Program-made: the position numbers and the translations under genes
The notes under the pieces: model-generated
Database searches by the model: none
The model's input: only the letters and a program-made list of their open reading frames with translations
Told to the model about the DNA's origin: nothing
From: Aquitalea sp. LB_tupeE
GTDB taxonomy: Bacteria; Pseudomonadota; Gammaproteobacteria; Burkholderiales; Chromobacteriaceae
Assembly (NCBI RefSeq): GCF_013391415.1
Contig: NZ_JACAXB010000033.1
Location: 143,133-207,132 of the forward strand
Direction: 5' to 3'
Length of the DNA stretch: 64,000 bases
In this document: piece after piece, positions 1-10,281 of the stretch
Layout of the letters: each line of letters opens with the position of its first letter
How positions within the stretch are numbered: position 1 is the stretch's first letter

Positions 1-360
1 GACGGCCAGCGTAGCGGCAATGTCAATTATGAGCCCAGCCGTTTCAGCCCGCTGCAACAGGACCCGGCAGCACGCAGCAGCCAGTTGCCGCTGGGCGGCA
101 GCACCCAGCAGGCGGGTATTGGCAAAACGCAGAACTTCCGCCAGGCCGGTGAGTTCTATCGCAGCCTGAGCAAGCAGGACCAGGCCCGGTTGATTGCCAA
201 TCTGGCCGCCGACCTGGGTCAGGTGCGTAACGAGACCACCCGTTACACCATGCTGTCCTATTTCTACAAGGCTGACAGCGGCTATGGCCAGGCCATCAGC
301 AAGGCGCTGAATGCCAATGTGGCTGAAGTGGCCCGGCTGGCCAAAGCCTTGCAGGACTGA
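1..360 (+). CDS. Catalase, C-terminal part (cut by window edge)
   Basis: The open frame enters from the left edge with no start in view, so about 119 C-terminal residues are seen. The first residues include NYEPSRF, and a helical tail follows with FYRSLSKQDQ and AKALQD. This matches the end of small-subunit haem catalases, which convert hydrogen peroxide to water and oxygen in the cytoplasm. The haem pocket and active-site residues lie outside the window, so the clade and the integrity of the gene cannot be judged. The stop is followed by 55 bases and then an AraC-type regulator on the same strand. Confidence 0.85.
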   Translation, partial: DGQRSGNVNYEPSRFSPLQQDPAARSSQLPLGGSTQQAGIGKTQNFRQAGEFYRSLSKQDQARLIANLAADLGQVRNETTRYTMLSYFYKADSGYGQAISKALNANVAEVARLAKALQD

Positions 361-415
361 AACGCGCCAGCACAAGCAACTGGCAGCCGACGCATGACAT
401 CGCTATAGTCGCTGC

Positions 416-1171
416 ATGATTCTGCTGCGCACCCCGCTGCTGGAGCTGGCCCGCATCACGGCCAGTGCCAGCGGCTTTCCCCGCCACACCCATGACGAAT
501 ACGTCATCAGCGCCAACCTCGGAGGGCAGGAGCAAGTGTGGCTGGAAGGCGAAAGCTTTGTCGTCAGCCCCGACATGCTCACCATTTACCCGCCGCAGGC
601 GGTGCAATCCAGCCACAGCCTGAGCGATGCAGGCTGGGACTGCCTGTCGCTGTATGTCGACCCGGCAGCCTTCGGCCAGCTGTTTGACTGCCCGCAGCCT
701 GATTTACCCAGCCATCTGCAACAGCCCGTCTTTGCCGACCAAATCAAGCACATTGCCAGACTGGATAGCAGTCTGCGCGAAGAGGCCGTCGTGCAGTTGC
801 TACAAGGCCTGCTGGATATGCGCGCCGCCACACGCCCCAGGCCCGACAGCGGCAGCAGCCAGCTGGTACAGCATTTGCGCCAGCGATTGCTGGATGACTT
901 GTCCGTTGCCACGCACCTGCAACAATTGGCCGATGAGGCAGGCGTGACAGCCGCCCACCTGGTACGCCGCTTCCAGCAGGCCACCGGCCTGCCACCGCTG
1001 GCCTGGCAGATGCAGCAGCGCATGGCACTGGCACGGCGCCTGCTGCGCACCGGACAGCCCATCATCGAAGTGGCACTGGCCACCGGCTTTGCCGATCAGG
1101 CCCATTTCAGCAAGGCTTTCAGCCGCTTTTGCGGCATGTCACCCGGCCGCTACCGCCAGATCAATTTTTGA
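416..1171 (+). CDS. AraC-family transcriptional regulator
   Basis: A 251-residue protein with the two-part AraC layout. An N-terminal cupin-like sensing domain (about 1-130, with FPRHTHDEYVI, whose histidines are typical of the AraC-type barrel) precedes a C-terminal double helix-turn-helix (about 160-250). The C-terminal signature is clear: TGLPPLAWQMQQRMALARRLL and then IIEVALATGFADQAHFSKAFSRFCGMSPGRYR. It probably controls the LysE-type exporter just downstream, an arrangement common for AraC/LysE pairs, but an intrinsic terminator separates the two genes. The ligand is unknown. Confidence 0.88.
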   Translation: MILLRTPLLELARITASASGFPRHTHDEYVISANLGGQEQVWLEGESFVVSPDMLTIYPPQAVQSSHSLSDAGWDCLSLYVDPAAFGQLFDCPQPDLPSHLQQPVFADQIKHIARLDSSLREEAVVQLLQGLLDMRAATRPRPDSGSSQLVQHLRQRLLDDLSVATHLQQLADEAGVTAAHLVRRFQQATGLPPLAWQMQQRMALARRLLRTGQPIIEVALATGFADQAHFSKAFSRFCGMSPGRYRQINF

Positions 1172-1186
1172 CAAGACGCCAGCCGG

Positions 1187-1217
1187 ACGGCCCCGTATCA
1201 TCGGGGCTGTTTTTTAT
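1187..1217 (+). terminator. Rho-independent terminator after the AraC gene
   Basis: GCCCCG (1190-1195), a six-base loop, CGGGGC (1202-1207), then a T-rich run interrupted by one A. The stem extends by a few weaker pairs at its base. It lies between the AraC stop and the exporter start. Confidence 0.7.
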
Positions 1218-1236
1218 TTCGTACGGATTTGTCGTC

Positions 1237-1887
1237 ATGCTGGCCATTGCCACCAAGGGTTTTTTGCTCTCTATCTCGCTGTGCCTGGACATTGGCATCG
1301 TCAATGCCGCACTGATCAACACCGGCCTGCGCAAGGGACTGCGCCCGGCCTTGCTGATGGGGCTGGGCTCCTGTTTTGGTGACTTGTTGTATGCGCTGCT
1401 GTCCTTGCTGGGCATGTCGCTGCTGTTCAGCTTCACCCCGGTGCGCTGGGTGATGTGGCTGGGTGGTGGTGCGGTATTGCTGTGGCTGGCCTGGAAAATG
1501 ACGCGCGCCGCCTGGCGGGAATTCCATCAGCCCAGCAGTCATGCCGCAGGACAGGCGGAAGACGGCACGCCGCGCAGTAGTCAGGCCGAGTTCTGGCGCG
1601 GCCTGTTGATGGCGCTGGCTTCCCCCTCCTCCTTGCTGTGGTTTGCTGCGGTTGGCGGCAGCATCATCGCCCAGTCCACCGACGGTAGCTCGCTGTCGGC
1701 CAGTGTGTTCCTCAGCGGCTTTTTCCTGGGTGGCGTGGTGTGGTCGTCTTTCCTGGCCTGGCTGGCCAGTCACGGCCAGAAGCTGGTCGGCCACCGCTTG
1801 CTGCTGTACTGCAATGCCGCATCGGCAGCGCTGTTTGCCTATCTGGCCTTGGGTGTCATCGTCAACGGCTATCAGACCTTGCTATAA
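1237..1887 (+). CDS. LysE/RhtB-family amino-acid exporter
   Basis: A 216-residue inner-membrane protein with about six hydrophobic segments and a LysE/RhtB-like opening (FLLSISLCLDIGIVNAALI, then GLGSCFGDLLYALLSLLG). This family exports amino acids or similar small molecules using the proton gradient. The ATG at 1237 is preferred because it gives the usual family length; an upstream in-frame extension would run through the terminator of the previous gene. No strong ribosome-binding site is visible, so the start is less certain than the family. The substrate cannot be read from sequence. Confidence 0.8.
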   Translation: MLAIATKGFLLSISLCLDIGIVNAALINTGLRKGLRPALLMGLGSCFGDLLYALLSLLGMSLLFSFTPVRWVMWLGGGAVLLWLAWKMTRAAWREFHQPSSHAAGQAEDGTPRSSQAEFWRGLLMALASPSSLLWFAAVGGSIIAQSTDGSSLSASVFLSGFFLGGVVWSSFLAWLASHGQKLVGHRLLLYCNAASAALFAYLALGVIVNGYQTLL

Positions 1888-1919
1888 CAAAGCCATCGTC
1901 ATCATCGAAAGTCCCTGCC

Positions 1920-2717
1920 ATGTTGCGACTGCTACGCCTGCTGCTCTTGCCCCTGCTACTGCTGAACGCCTCTGCGCTGGCAGCCGGTTCAGGCCCGCTT
2001 GTGGGTGTGGTGCTGATGCACGGCAAGGGCGGCAGCCCGGAAAAGCATGTCACCGGGCTGGCCAATGCGCTGCGGCAACAAGGCGTGCTGGTGGCCAATC
2101 TGGAAATGCCATGGTCCGGCCGACGCGAATACGATGCCGATGTCGCCAGCGCGGTGGCGCAGGTGAATGCTGCACTTGAGACTCTGCGCCAACAGGGTGC
2201 GCGCAAGCTGGTGGTGGCTGGTCATAGTCAGGGTGGTCTGTTTGCGCTGTATCTGGCCGGGCGGCTGCACGTGGATGGCGTGATTGCCATTGCGCCGGGC
2301 AGCAATGTGGGTGCGGGCTTGCTGCACGACCGGCTGGATGACACGGTAGCCAGTGCCCGCACGCTGCTGGCAGCAGGCCATGGTGAGGAAAAAACCCGGC
2401 TGGCCGACTTTGAGGGCAGCAAGGGGCTGTACCCGGTCATCACCACACCGCGCATTTATCTGGACTGGTTCGACCCGGACGGTGCCATGAACCAGAGCAA
2501 GGCCGTGCAGCAAGTGCAGGCCGGCGTACCGGTGCTGTATATCTCGCCAGACGGCGACTACCCGGCCTTGCAGCGTGTGCGGCAAAGCATGTTCAATGCC
2601 CTGCCCGCCAACCCGGCCAGCCAGCTGCTGGTTCCGTCAGGCAGTCATCTGGAAGCGCCAGGCGCTTCCATCCCCGGCATTCTCGCCTGGCTGGACCGTA
2701 TCACCAGCGCGGACTGA
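1920..2717 (+). CDS. Secreted alpha/beta hydrolase
   Basis: A 265-residue protein with a Sec signal peptide (MLRLLRLLLLPLLLLNASALA, roughly 21 residues, then AGSGPL). The core is an alpha/beta-hydrolase fold: VVLMHGKGGSP near the start is the oxyanion region, and VVAGHSQGGLFALYLAG carries the nucleophile elbow with Ser103. A late SGSHLEAP supplies the likely catalytic histidine. It is probably a periplasmic esterase- or dienelactone-hydrolase-like enzyme. It follows the exporter by 32 bases. Its stop is 3 bases from the convergent sbcC stop. Confidence 0.75.
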   Translation: MLRLLRLLLLPLLLLNASALAAGSGPLVGVVLMHGKGGSPEKHVTGLANALRQQGVLVANLEMPWSGRREYDADVASAVAQVNAALETLRQQGARKLVVAGHSQGGLFALYLAGRLHVDGVIAIAPGSNVGAGLLHDRLDDTVASARTLLAAGHGEEKTRLADFEGSKGLYPVITTPRIYLDWFDPDGAMNQSKAVQQVQAGVPVLYISPDGDYPALQRVRQSMFNALPANPASQLLVPSGSHLEAPGASIPGILAWLDRITSAD

Positions 2718-2720
2718 GGC

Positions 2721-5700
2721 TCAACCACCACTGACCGACAGCGCCGACAGGCCGACACCACCGGCACGTGCCACGCGGATTTGCACCGCAATCCTTTCCT
2801 TCATGCCTTCCACGTGGCTGATCACGCCTATCATCTTGCCGCTGGCGTTCAGGCTATCCAGCGCATCCAGCGCGATTTCCAGCGTTTCGGCATCCAGCGT
2901 GCCAAAGCCCTCATCCAGAAACAGCGAGTCGATGGAGGTTTTGTGGCTGACCAGGTCGGACAATGCCAGCGCCAATGCCAGACTCACCAGAAAACTCTCG
3001 CCGCCGGACAGGGTACGCGTGTCGCGGCTGACATCGGCCTGCCAGCTGTCGACGATTTCCAGCTCCAGTTCGCCCTCAGCCTTGCGGCGCAGCTGATAGC
3101 GCCCATGCAGGCGCGCCAGCTGGCGATTAGCCAGATACACCAGATGATCCAGCGTCAGGCCCTGGGCAAAGCGGCGGAACTTGTCGCCCTTGGCCGAGCC
3201 GATCAGGCCATCCAGCCGTTGCCACAGCTCGCAGTCCTGTTGTTGTTGACTGATTTGCGCCAGCAGGCCCTGCAAACCGGCCCGGCGCGCGCTATCGCCG
3301 TCAAGCAAGGCTTGCAGCGCACCAGCTTGACCACTCAGTTGCTGTCGCTCGGCATCCAGCACTGTCAGCTGTGCTTCCAGTTCTTCCCCCGTCAACGAGG
3401 TGAGAGGGGTGGCCGCCAATGCCTGCCATTGAGCCTGCGCCGCTTGCAGCAAGGCTTCGGCTTGTTGCACCGCCTTGTCCTGCTGCTGTTGCAGGGTTAG
3501 CAAGGCGGTGCGTTGTTCGGCGGACAGGCAGGCATTGATAAAGTCTGCCTCGCTGCCAAAGCGGCTGTGCTGCAAGGCCTGCTGCCACTGGCTGGCATCC
3601 TGTTGCAGTTGCAGCTGTTGTTCGGTCAGATCCTGCTGCAATTGCCGGCACTGCCCCTGACGTTGCGCCAGAGTGGCGGCCAATGCCGTGCGTTGTTGCA
3701 GGCAGTGTTCCAGTGCTGCCGCCAGGTCGGCCTGCTGCGCTGGCGCGCTCATGGCAGGCAGTTCCAGTTGCTGCCACCACTGTTGCCAGTATTGCTGTTG
3801 GGTCTGGGCCTGATTGTGCTGCTCTTCCAGCCGGGCCAGTTGCTGCTCCAGCTGCTGCATGTCGCTCTGCTGCTGTTGCCAGTGCTGCCATTGCTGCTGA
3901 AGCGCTTCCAGCCAGGCATCGACATGCTCTGGCATGGCATGGCCAGCATCGGCCAGGGCTAGTTGCAACTGCTGCTGCAAGGCAAGGTGCTGGCGCTGCA
4001 GTTCTGCCAGCGCAGATTCGGCCTGTTTGCATTGCTGCTGCAAGCTGTGCGACGTCTGTTGCTGCAATGTCAGTTCGGCCTGGGCCGCCTGGTATTGCTG
4101 CTGGCACTGCTGGCTATCTTGTACCGCCAGTTGCCAGCGCAAGGCGGCGGCCTCGGCTTGTTGCATGGCTTGCTCGGCCTGTTGCAGCTGCTGCATCGCC
4201 TGTGCCACACCGGCGTGCAGACGGACTGGCTGTTGCCAGTCAGTTGCCAGCAAGGCCAGCGGCGCGGCCAGTGTCTGCCAGTGCTGCACTGCCTGCTGCT
4301 GCCGTTCTTGCTGTGCCTGCCATTGCTGCTGCAAGCCAGCCAGTTGCTGCTGGGCGGTACTCAGTCGCAAATTGGCCTGATGCCCTTCCGCCTGCACTGC
4401 TTCCAGCCGGGTCTGGATTTCCGTCACGCCCTGCCTGGCTGCCGAAGCATCTGCCGCATGGTAACGCTCCACCAGCGGGTGCTGTTCCGAACCGCACAGG
4501 GGGCAAGGCTGGCCGGGCTGCAGCTGGGCGCGCTGGGCTTCCAGCCCCTGAATGCGCAATTCCATTTCCAGCAGGCGCTGGCGATCGCCCAGTTGCTCCT
4601 GTAACTGACGGTATTGCGCGCGCAATGCCTGCAGGGTCTGCTCGTACTCCGGCAGCAGCGCCTGTTTGCCAGCCATGTCCTGTGCCAGCGTGGCGATTTC
4701 CTGTGCACCCTGTTGCAATTGAACTGCCAGTTGCTCTGCCTGCTGCCAGTCTTGCAGGGCCTGCCCGGCCTGTTGCCAGTGCTGGCGCAGTGCCGGCAGG
4801 TCTGCCGCCCGCTCTGCCGCTGCCGCCGCCTCGGCCTGCATGGCAGCCTGCGCACTGGCTTTGGCTTGTTCGCAATGTTGTTGCTGCAGGTCAATTTTCT
4901 GCCGCTGGCCGCTCAGGGCCTCTTGCAGCTGGCTATAGTCATGTCCGGCCAGTGCCACGCGCTGTTGCAACTGGCCAAGATGGGCAAACTGGCTGCGCCA
5001 CAAGGGTAGCTGGTTGCCCAGGCTGGCCATCTGAGGTGCCGACTGTTGCTGGGCCTGCCATTGCTGCCAGCGCAAGCGGCCTTGTTGCAGCTTTTGCTGC
5101 AGGTTGTCTACCAGTGCGCTGGCATGACACAAACCTTCCCAGTTCACTTGCTGCCATTGCCGCTCATCCTGCTGCAAAGCCGCTTCCTGGGCGTGCAGGC
5201 TGGCTTGGATTTGTACAAGGCGCTGCTGACGGTTCTGCCACTGCTGGTAAAGCGGCTGAATCTGCTGGGCGGCTTCGCCATCTGCCAATTGTTGACGCTG
5301 TCCGGCTGCTGCCTGCTGCGCCTGGCGGGCGCTATCCAGCTGCTGACTGGCACTGACTTGCTGTTGCGCCAGTTGGGCTAGTTGACGACGCCAGTCCAGT
5401 GCCTGTACCAGGCTTTGTTGCTGTACAGCCAGTTGCTGCTGTTGTTGCTGTGCGTCTGTCAGTTGTTGCTGCATGGTGTTGCGCTCGGCATCATCCAGCA
5501 GATCGACCGCACCGGCCTGAGTCTGCAATTGTTGCAGGGCCTGGCGGCTGTCCCTTGCCTGTTCGAACACGCGGCGCGACAGCTCGCCGTACAGTTCGGT
5601 GCCGGTCAGTTCTTCCAGCAATTCGGCCCGCTCATTCGGGCTGGCATTGAGAAAAGCAGCAAAACCACCCTGTGCCAGCAACATGGATTTGGTAAAGCGG

Positions 5701-6131
5701 GCGAAATCCAGCCCGGTAATGGCGGCAATCCGTTTGAGCTTTTCGTTGCTGTGGGTAGTGATGATGGTGCCATCGGCCTCGGCCAGTTCCACCCGTGCTG
5801 CCTGCAACGCACCATCGGCCTTGTCGCGAGCGCGGCGCTGGCTCCAGAACGCACGGTAGGCCTTGCCCTTGACCTCGAACTCCACCTCGGCCAGACAATC
5901 GGCGGTATGGCGGGTCATGATGTCATTGCTGTTGGCCGAGATGGTCTTCAGCCTTGGGGTTTCGTGGTAAAGCGCCAGGCAGATGGCATCCAGCAAGGTA
6001 GATTTGCCCGCACCAGTGGGGCCGGTGATGGCAAACAGGCCGTTGTCGCGGAATGGTGGCCGGGTAAAGTCGATTTTCCACTCACCTTGCAGCGAGTTGA
6101 GGTTTTTCAGCCGCAGGGTACGGATTTTCAT
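2721..6131 (-). CDS. sbcC: Nuclease SbcCD subunit C (SMC-like ATPase)
   Basis: A 1136-residue Rad50/SbcC-type protein that holds DNA ends and hairpins for SbcD. The N-terminal ATPase half has the Walker A motif [11 protein letters not shown] (about residues 35-45). Two very long coiled coils flank a zinc hook, CPLC, near residue 542. The C-terminal half has the signature LSGGESF and Walker [12 protein letters not shown]. The coiled coils are unusually glutamine-rich, with many QQQ and QQQQ runs, though the length is ordinary. Its start overlaps the sbcD stop by 4 bases, so the two subunits are translationally coupled. Confidence 0.96.
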   Translation of the reverse strand: MKIRTLRLKNLNSLQGEWKIDFTRPPFRDNGLFAITGPTGAGKSTLLDAICLALYHETPRLKTISANSNDIMTRHTADCLAEVEFEVKGKAYRAFWSQRRARDKADGALQAARVELAEADGTIITTHSNEKLKRIAAITGLDFARFTKSMLLAQGGFAAFLNASPNERAELLEELTGTELYGELSRRVFEQARDSRQALQQLQTQAGAVDLLDDAERNTMQQQLTDAQQQQQQLAVQQQSLVQALDWRRQLAQLAQQQVSASQQLDSARQAQQAAAGQRQQLADGEAAQQIQPLYQQWQNRQQRLVQIQASLHAQEAALQQDERQWQQVNWEGLCHASALVDNLQQKLQQGRLRWQQWQAQQQSAPQMASLGNQLPLWRSQFAHLGQLQQRVALAGHDYSQLQEALSGQRQKIDLQQQHCEQAKASAQAAMQAEAAAAAERAADLPALRQHWQQAGQALQDWQQAEQLAVQLQQGAQEIATLAQDMAGKQALLPEYEQTLQALRAQYRQLQEQLGDRQRLLEMELRIQGLEAQRAQLQPGQPCPLCGSEQHPLVERYHAADASAARQGVTEIQTRLEAVQAEGHQANLRLSTAQQQLAGLQQQWQAQQERQQQAVQHWQTLAAPLALLATDWQQPVRLHAGVAQAMQQLQQAEQAMQQAEAAALRWQLAVQDSQQCQQQYQAAQAELTLQQQTSHSLQQQCKQAESALAELQRQHLALQQQLQLALADAGHAMPEHVDAWLEALQQQWQHWQQQQSDMQQLEQQLARLEEQHNQAQTQQQYWQQWWQQLELPAMSAPAQQADLAAALEHCLQQRTALAATLAQRQGQCRQLQQDLTEQQLQLQQDASQWQQALQHSRFGSEADFINACLSAEQRTALLTLQQQQDKAVQQAEALLQAAQAQWQALAATPLTSLTGEELEAQLTVLDAERQQLSGQAGALQALLDGDSARRAGLQGLLAQISQQQQDCELWQRLDGLIGSAKGDKFRRFAQGLTLDHLVYLANRQLARLHGRYQLRRKAEGELELEIVDSWQADVSRDTRTLSGGESFLVSLALALALSDLVSHKTSIDSLFLDEGFGTLDAETLEIALDALDSLNASGKMIGVISHVEGMKERIAVQIRVARAGGVGLSALSVSGG

Positions 6132-7345
6132 GCCTGCTCCTCCTGCACCTGTTGCAACACTTGCCGATAGCGCTGGCGCAATGCCTCGGCCAGTGGCGCT
6201 TCCAGCGCTTCCAGCTGCAAGCGGCGTTCAAACACTTCCTGCGGGCTCAGTTCGTCCAGCGTGCTGCGTTCGGATTGCAAGTTGACGGTCTGCTGGCTGC
6301 GGGCTCGGCGCAGGCGCAGCAGCTCGGCAGGCTGTCCGTCCAGCATGGCCTGGATACGGCCTTGCAGGTCGGACAGGTAATCGTCCCCTTCTACCGTGAT
6401 TTCCAGCCATAAATGCTGACCGGCAGTCAGCCCGGCCAAGGCTTGCGGTATGGCCTGCTGCAACTGCGCCAGCGTGCCACGCAGGCTGGCCAGCGGCTGG
6501 AAACATGGCACCGGCAGCTCGGTGATAGCAAGCCCTGCCGGGGCAGCGGTTTCTATCAGCAGCATTTGCTTGGCCTGACCCAGCTCATCAAAACTCAATG
6601 GCAAGGGCGAGCCGCTGTAACGGATATGTGCATGACCACCCACCCGTTGCGGGCGGTGTATATGGCCCAGCGCGATATAGTCGAACGGCGGGAAGGCATT
6701 GGTGGGGAAGGCATCCAGCGCGCCAACATAGATGTCGCGCACCGACTCGCTACTGCTGGCCCCCACGGTGGTGAGGTGACCGCTCGCAAGAATGGGCAGT
6801 TGCAGATTCAGGGCTTCACAGTGCTCACGGGCCAACTGATACAGGGCCTGATAATGCGCGGCAATGGCTTGCTGCAGGCCTAGCTGTTTTTCCTCGGCAC
6901 TCTGGCCGGCCTGGCTTTGCAATACATCACGGGCACGAATGAAGGGCACGGCGCACAGCAGCGCAGCAGGATGGCCAGCAGCATCGTGCAGGGTGATCAG
7001 CTGGCGTGACAGGTCCTCCTGCACGGCCGGAATAACGGTACAGCCCAGATAAGCCAGCAAGGGGCGGCTTTCTTCCAGGGTAGCCACCGAGTCGTGATTG
7101 CCGCCCAGCAAGATCAGCTGGCACCGGGCATCATGCAAGCGCACCACCAGCTGGTTGTAGAGTTCGCGCGCATAACTGGGCGGTGCGCCGGTGTCGAAAA
7201 TATCACCGGCCAGCAGTACCGCGTCTACAGCCTGCGCCTGCACTTGCTGCAACAGCCAGTCAATCAGCGCCTGATGTTCGGCCTGACGGCTACGCCCCAT
7301 GAAATGCTGGCCCAGATGCCAGTCCGAAGTGTGAAGAATGCGCAT
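6128..7345 (-). CDS. sbcD: Nuclease SbcCD subunit D (Mre11-like)
   Basis: A 405-residue metallophosphoesterase-type nuclease, partner of SbcC in cutting hairpins and processing blocked DNA ends. The metal-binding motifs appear in order: TSDWHLG at the N-terminus, [22 protein letters not shown] and ALGHIHRPQ. The length is normal for SbcD. The first gene of the two-gene sbcDC unit, it is read leftward and overlaps sbcC by 4 bases. Confidence 0.96.
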   Translation of the reverse strand: MRILHTSDWHLGQHFMGRSRQAEHQALIDWLLQQVQAQAVDAVLLAGDIFDTGAPPSYARELYNQLVVRLHDARCQLILLGGNHDSVATLEESRPLLAYLGCTVIPAVQEDLSRQLITLHDAAGHPAALLCAVPFIRARDVLQSQAGQSAEEKQLGLQQAIAAHYQALYQLAREHCEALNLQLPILASGHLTTVGASSSESVRDIYVGALDAFPTNAFPPFDYIALGHIHRPQRVGGHAHIRYSGSPLPLSFDELGQAKQMLLIETAAPAGLAITELPVPCFQPLASLRGTLAQLQQAIPQALAGLTAGQHLWLEITVEGDDYLSDLQGRIQAMLDGQPAELLRLRRARSQQTVNLQSERSTLDELSPQEVFERRLQLEALEAPLAEALRQRYRQVLQQVQEEQA

Positions 7346-7379
7346 GCCATCGCTCGTGCTGGAAAACAGCGCATTCTAG

Positions 7380-7409
7380 CAAGAGCCGCCACATCACGCG
7401 CGGCTCTTG
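7380..7409. terminator. Stem-loop between sbcD and the DUF945 gene
   Basis: CAAGAGCCGC (7380-7389) and GCGGCTCTTG (7400-7409) form a perfect 10-bp stem with a 10-base loop. It lies just past the stop of the leftward DUF945 gene and upstream of sbcD. There is no clear T-run on either side, so it may stabilise the mRNA end or be a weak terminator. Confidence 0.45.
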
Positions 7410-7419
7410 TCCTGACTGG

Positions 7420-8886
7420 TCAATTGGCCGGAGCTGGCTCGGGCGCATTTTCCTCGGCCGGGGCTGCTAGCGGGGCTGCTGGCTGCGGAACCGGCGCGGC
7501 TGGACTTGCACCCAACAACCCGGCCATGGATGGCAGCGGGTGTCCATTGAGCACGGCGCCATCCCGGTTGAAGCTGAAATCGGCACTCAAGCGCTGGCCG
7601 TTATCACTCAGCCACCCCTGTTGCACTGCGCTAGTGATGCCGGTTTCCATCATTTGTGCGGCCTGGGCGGTGTCGGCACCACCGGCGGCTTGCGCAGTCA
7701 TGTCATTGAGCAGTCCGCGATCCAGCTGCATGGCAGCCCTGCCGCTCAGACGGTCGCGCAGCAGTGGCAGAATGCTTTGCACGGTCTGCACACCTGTCGG
7801 CATGCCATTGCCGTCAAAGCGCAGCTCCAGACTGCCATGCAGTCCGCCCTTGTCGGTCTGGAAACCAAACTGGTCAATCCGGAAGGCAGGCGAACTAGCC
7901 AGCAGGCTGCTGGCACTGTCCAGCAGCGCCTGTGCGCTGGCCTGCTGCATGGCTAGCGCATCTGCATTGCCCGGATTGGCATACAGCTGATTGGCCTTGC
8001 TCTGCCAGTCGGCATAGCCCTGTTTGTTGATGTTGGCATAAGAGAAGTCCATCCGGGCATCCTTGATGGCAAAGGCATGGTTGATCGGCCCCAACTGCCC
8101 TTTTTCCGCCCGGCTGTGGTAGAGCATGTCTACCAGGCTGCCCTTGTCCTGCATGGCGGCATCCAGTGACAAGCCATTCAGCCGCAATACCGAATTGTTG
8201 TCGACCAGCAGCTCCATGGACTCCAGCTTTTGCTGCGCATCCATCTGCCAGTTGTCCTTGACCGATGCCATGGCCGCCTGATGCCCACCCGCCTGCAAAT
8301 TACCCAGCACCAGTTGCAGCACACCACCCGCACCAGCGGGCAATGCCGCGCGCAGGGTGGCGCCAGCCATGTTCAGCTTGTACTGCATGGGCTTGCCATC
8401 TTCGGTCTGGATGGTGGCCAGCAGCTTGCGCACATCCAGTGCATTGCCATCCGGGCTGGCCCAATGCAGCTCATCCGCCTTGAGCGTGGTGTCCGTGCGA
8501 CCCCAGAAAGTTTTGATGCTCCACGCCTCGATGGGCAGAGGATTGCCACTGCCATTGCCGCTGGCATCCAGCGGGGTGATGGTGTAGTCGGTACGCTCCC
8601 AGCGCTGCAGCGGGATGGCGAATTGGTTTACCTTGTAATCCACGGCAAACCGCAGAACCTGGCCAGCCAGGGGCAGGCTGTAGCTCACGCGGGCACTGGA
8701 GCCAAACCAGCCACGGTCGTAATGATCCACCTTGACTGTCCATGGCATCAGTTTGTTTTGCTGCAAGCTGTCTATATCATTCCGGATCTTGTCTTCCGTG
8801 CGCACACCCACAATACCGGGCAGCACCAGTACCCAGCCAAGGATGAGGCCTGCAGTCGTCAGTGCCGCCAGTTTTGTTGTTTTCAT
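7420..8886 (-). CDS. DUF945 (YdgA-family) protein
   Basis: A 488-residue protein starting MKTTKLAALTTAGLILGW, a single N-terminal membrane anchor or signal, followed by a long periplasmic region rich in beta structure. The opening KIRNDIDSLQQNKLMPWTVKVDHYDRGWFGSSARVSY is the hallmark of the YdgA/DUF945 family, whose function is unknown. The C-terminus is a low-complexity Ala/Pro/Glu tail (from APVPQPAAPLAAP). The ATG at 8886 is chosen because GAAGGGAAACAG supplies a good ribosome-binding site; an in-frame start 45 bases upstream lacks one. It is a single gene. Confidence 0.8.
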   Translation of the reverse strand: MKTTKLAALTTAGLILGWVLVLPGIVGVRTEDKIRNDIDSLQQNKLMPWTVKVDHYDRGWFGSSARVSYSLPLAGQVLRFAVDYKVNQFAIPLQRWERTDYTITPLDASGNGSGNPLPIEAWSIKTFWGRTDTTLKADELHWASPDGNALDVRKLLATIQTEDGKPMQYKLNMAGATLRAALPAGAGGVLQLVLGNLQAGGHQAAMASVKDNWQMDAQQKLESMELLVDNNSVLRLNGLSLDAAMQDKGSLVDMLYHSRAEKGQLGPINHAFAIKDARMDFSYANINKQGYADWQSKANQLYANPGNADALAMQQASAQALLDSASSLLASSPAFRIDQFGFQTDKGGLHGSLELRFDGNGMPTGVQTVQSILPLLRDRLSGRAAMQLDRGLLNDMTAQAAGGADTAQAAQMMETGITSAVQQGWLSDNGQRLSADFSFNRDGAVLNGHPLPSMAGLLGASPAAPVPQPAAPLAAPAEENAPEPAPAN

Positions 8887-9068
8887 CTGTTTCCCTTCAT
8901 GCTTTGACTTGTTATCCAACGCACTAAACATGCATAAAGAATAGTAAACAATTTAAAAAACAGGCAGCACAATGAAGAATTAATGATTAATGACAAATCA
9001 GCAACGGCTACCAGGCTCTGAACACGAGCCGGCTGCCAGTCCGCACCAAGTAAACCGGAAACCACCCC

Positions 9069-9620
9069 ATGAAGCCCGCTCGCCGCGTGATTTGCCTTGG
9101 CTTGCTCATTCTGAGCTTCAACACAGCCGCCGATACCACCCAGACAGCCAGCATGGCGACCGAAGTTGCATTCGCCCCGGACCCATCCGCCCTGCAACTG
9201 GTGCTCAAGGGCATAAGCCAGGCCAGGCGCTCCATCCATCTGGCCGCCTATGTCTTTACCAGCAAACCCGTGGCCACCGCCTTGCTGGAGGCACGCCAAC
9301 GCGGCGTGGAAGTAGCCGTGGTGGCCGACATGCAGGAAAGCCAGCGCCAGTACAGCGCCAGCCGCTTTCTGGCTAATCAGCAACTGCCGGTACGGCTAAA
9401 TGGCAAATACGCCATACTCCATGACAAATTCATGATCATCGACCAGCAGCATGTACAGACCGGCAGTTTCAATTACACCGCAGCCGCCGCCAGCAAGAAT
9501 GCAGAGAATGTGTTGATCATCTGGAATGCACCGGCACTGGCCGCACGTTACGAAGCGCAGTGGCAACGCTTGTGGCAGGAAGGAGAACCATTGACCGCTG
9601 CCGACCCCGCGCCGCGCTAA
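9069..9620 (+). CDS. Phospholipase D-like (Nuc-type) exported nuclease
   Basis: A 183-residue protein with a signal peptide (MKPARRVICLGLLILSFNTAADT) and one PLD domain. The catalytic HxKx4D motif is LHDKFMIID, with His118, Lys120 and Asp125, followed by GSFNYT. A single HKD motif in a short exported protein is typical of Nuc-family endonucleases, which act as dimers in the periplasm and resist EDTA. Its stop overlaps the convergent stop of the next gene by two bases. No strong ribosome-binding site precedes the ATG. Confidence 0.82.
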   Translation: MKPARRVICLGLLILSFNTAADTTQTASMATEVAFAPDPSALQLVLKGISQARRSIHLAAYVFTSKPVATALLEARQRGVEVAVVADMQESQRQYSASRFLANQQLPVRLNGKYAILHDKFMIIDQQHVQTGSFNYTAAAASKNAENVLIIWNAPALAARYEAQWQRLWQEGEPLTAADPAPR

Positions 9621-10192
9621 TCAGCAGTCAGTGCCGCCAGTAGCGCAGTGGAATGGCAGACCTGGCAGTATTCACCGTGCAGATTGGCCAGCGACATGGC
9701 GTGCACCTCATCGGCACTGCGCCAGTTACCTGCCCAGTCGCTGCGACCAAAGGTGAAGCAGGCATCTTCAACCAGATACACCCGGTAGCCAAGATTACCT
9801 GCCATGCGTACCGTGGCCTCCACCGAGTTGCTGGTGGCCACCCCGGCGACGATCAGGGTATCGCAAGCCATTTGCTGCAAGCGTGCGTGCAAGTCGGTAC
9901 AGATAAAGGCCGAATTGGTTTGCTTGGCCAGCACCCACTCCCCCGGCAGCGGAATGACTTCGGGCTTGAAGGCATGACCGGCCTGACCTGGGCGATAGGT
10001 AGAGCCAGCCTCTTGCGAGTCGTGCCGCACATGACACAAGGGCCGCTGCTGCTGCCGCCATACCGACAACAGTTTCCCGGCAACACTTTCAGCCTGCGGG
10101 TTGTTGCGTGTGCCCCAACTGGGGTCATCCACCGCACATTGCAGATCGACCAGCAGTAACAGGCTGTTATCAGGTAGATGAATCGGCTGCAT
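9617..10192 (-). CDS. Isochorismatase-fold hydrolase lacking the catalytic cysteine
   Basis: A 191-residue isochorismatase-family protein. The aspartate is in LLLLVDLQ, the lysine in VLAKQTNSAF, and the family's cis-peptide loop in IVAGVATSNSVEATVRMAG. At the position where cysteine hydrolases carry the nucleophile (usually ...CVEAT.R), this protein has serine. It may belong to a subgroup without covalent catalysis, as isochorismatase proper and PhzD do not use a cysteine. The ATG has a good ribosome-binding site (GAGGGAC). The natural substrate is unknown. Confidence 0.75.
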   Translation of the reverse strand: MQPIHLPDNSLLLLVDLQCAVDDPSWGTRNNPQAESVAGKLLSVWRQQQRPLCHVRHDSQEAGSTYRPGQAGHAFKPEVIPLPGEWVLAKQTNSAFICTDLHARLQQMACDTLIVAGVATSNSVEATVRMAGNLGYRVYLVEDACFTFGRSDWAGNWRSADEVHAMSLANLHGEYCQVCHSTALLAALTAD

Positions 10193-10281
10193 GCACTGTC
10201 CCTCTTGGATTGATTTCCCAGCTTAACAGCCATGGCCTGCGACAGGCGACATTCATGACAATGGAAAATACGCTGCATATG

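Noticed and set aside
3683..5356. Long open frame (557 codons) on the plus strand inside sbcC
   Set aside because: It is antisense to the glutamine-rich coiled-coil coding region. Its protein is Ala/Pro-rich low complexity without a domain, a by-product of CAG/CTG-biased codons.
9617..9620. Overlap of PLD and isochorismatase stops as a possible frameshift fusion
   Set aside because: The genes are convergent on opposite strands, so the overlap is only of stop codons.
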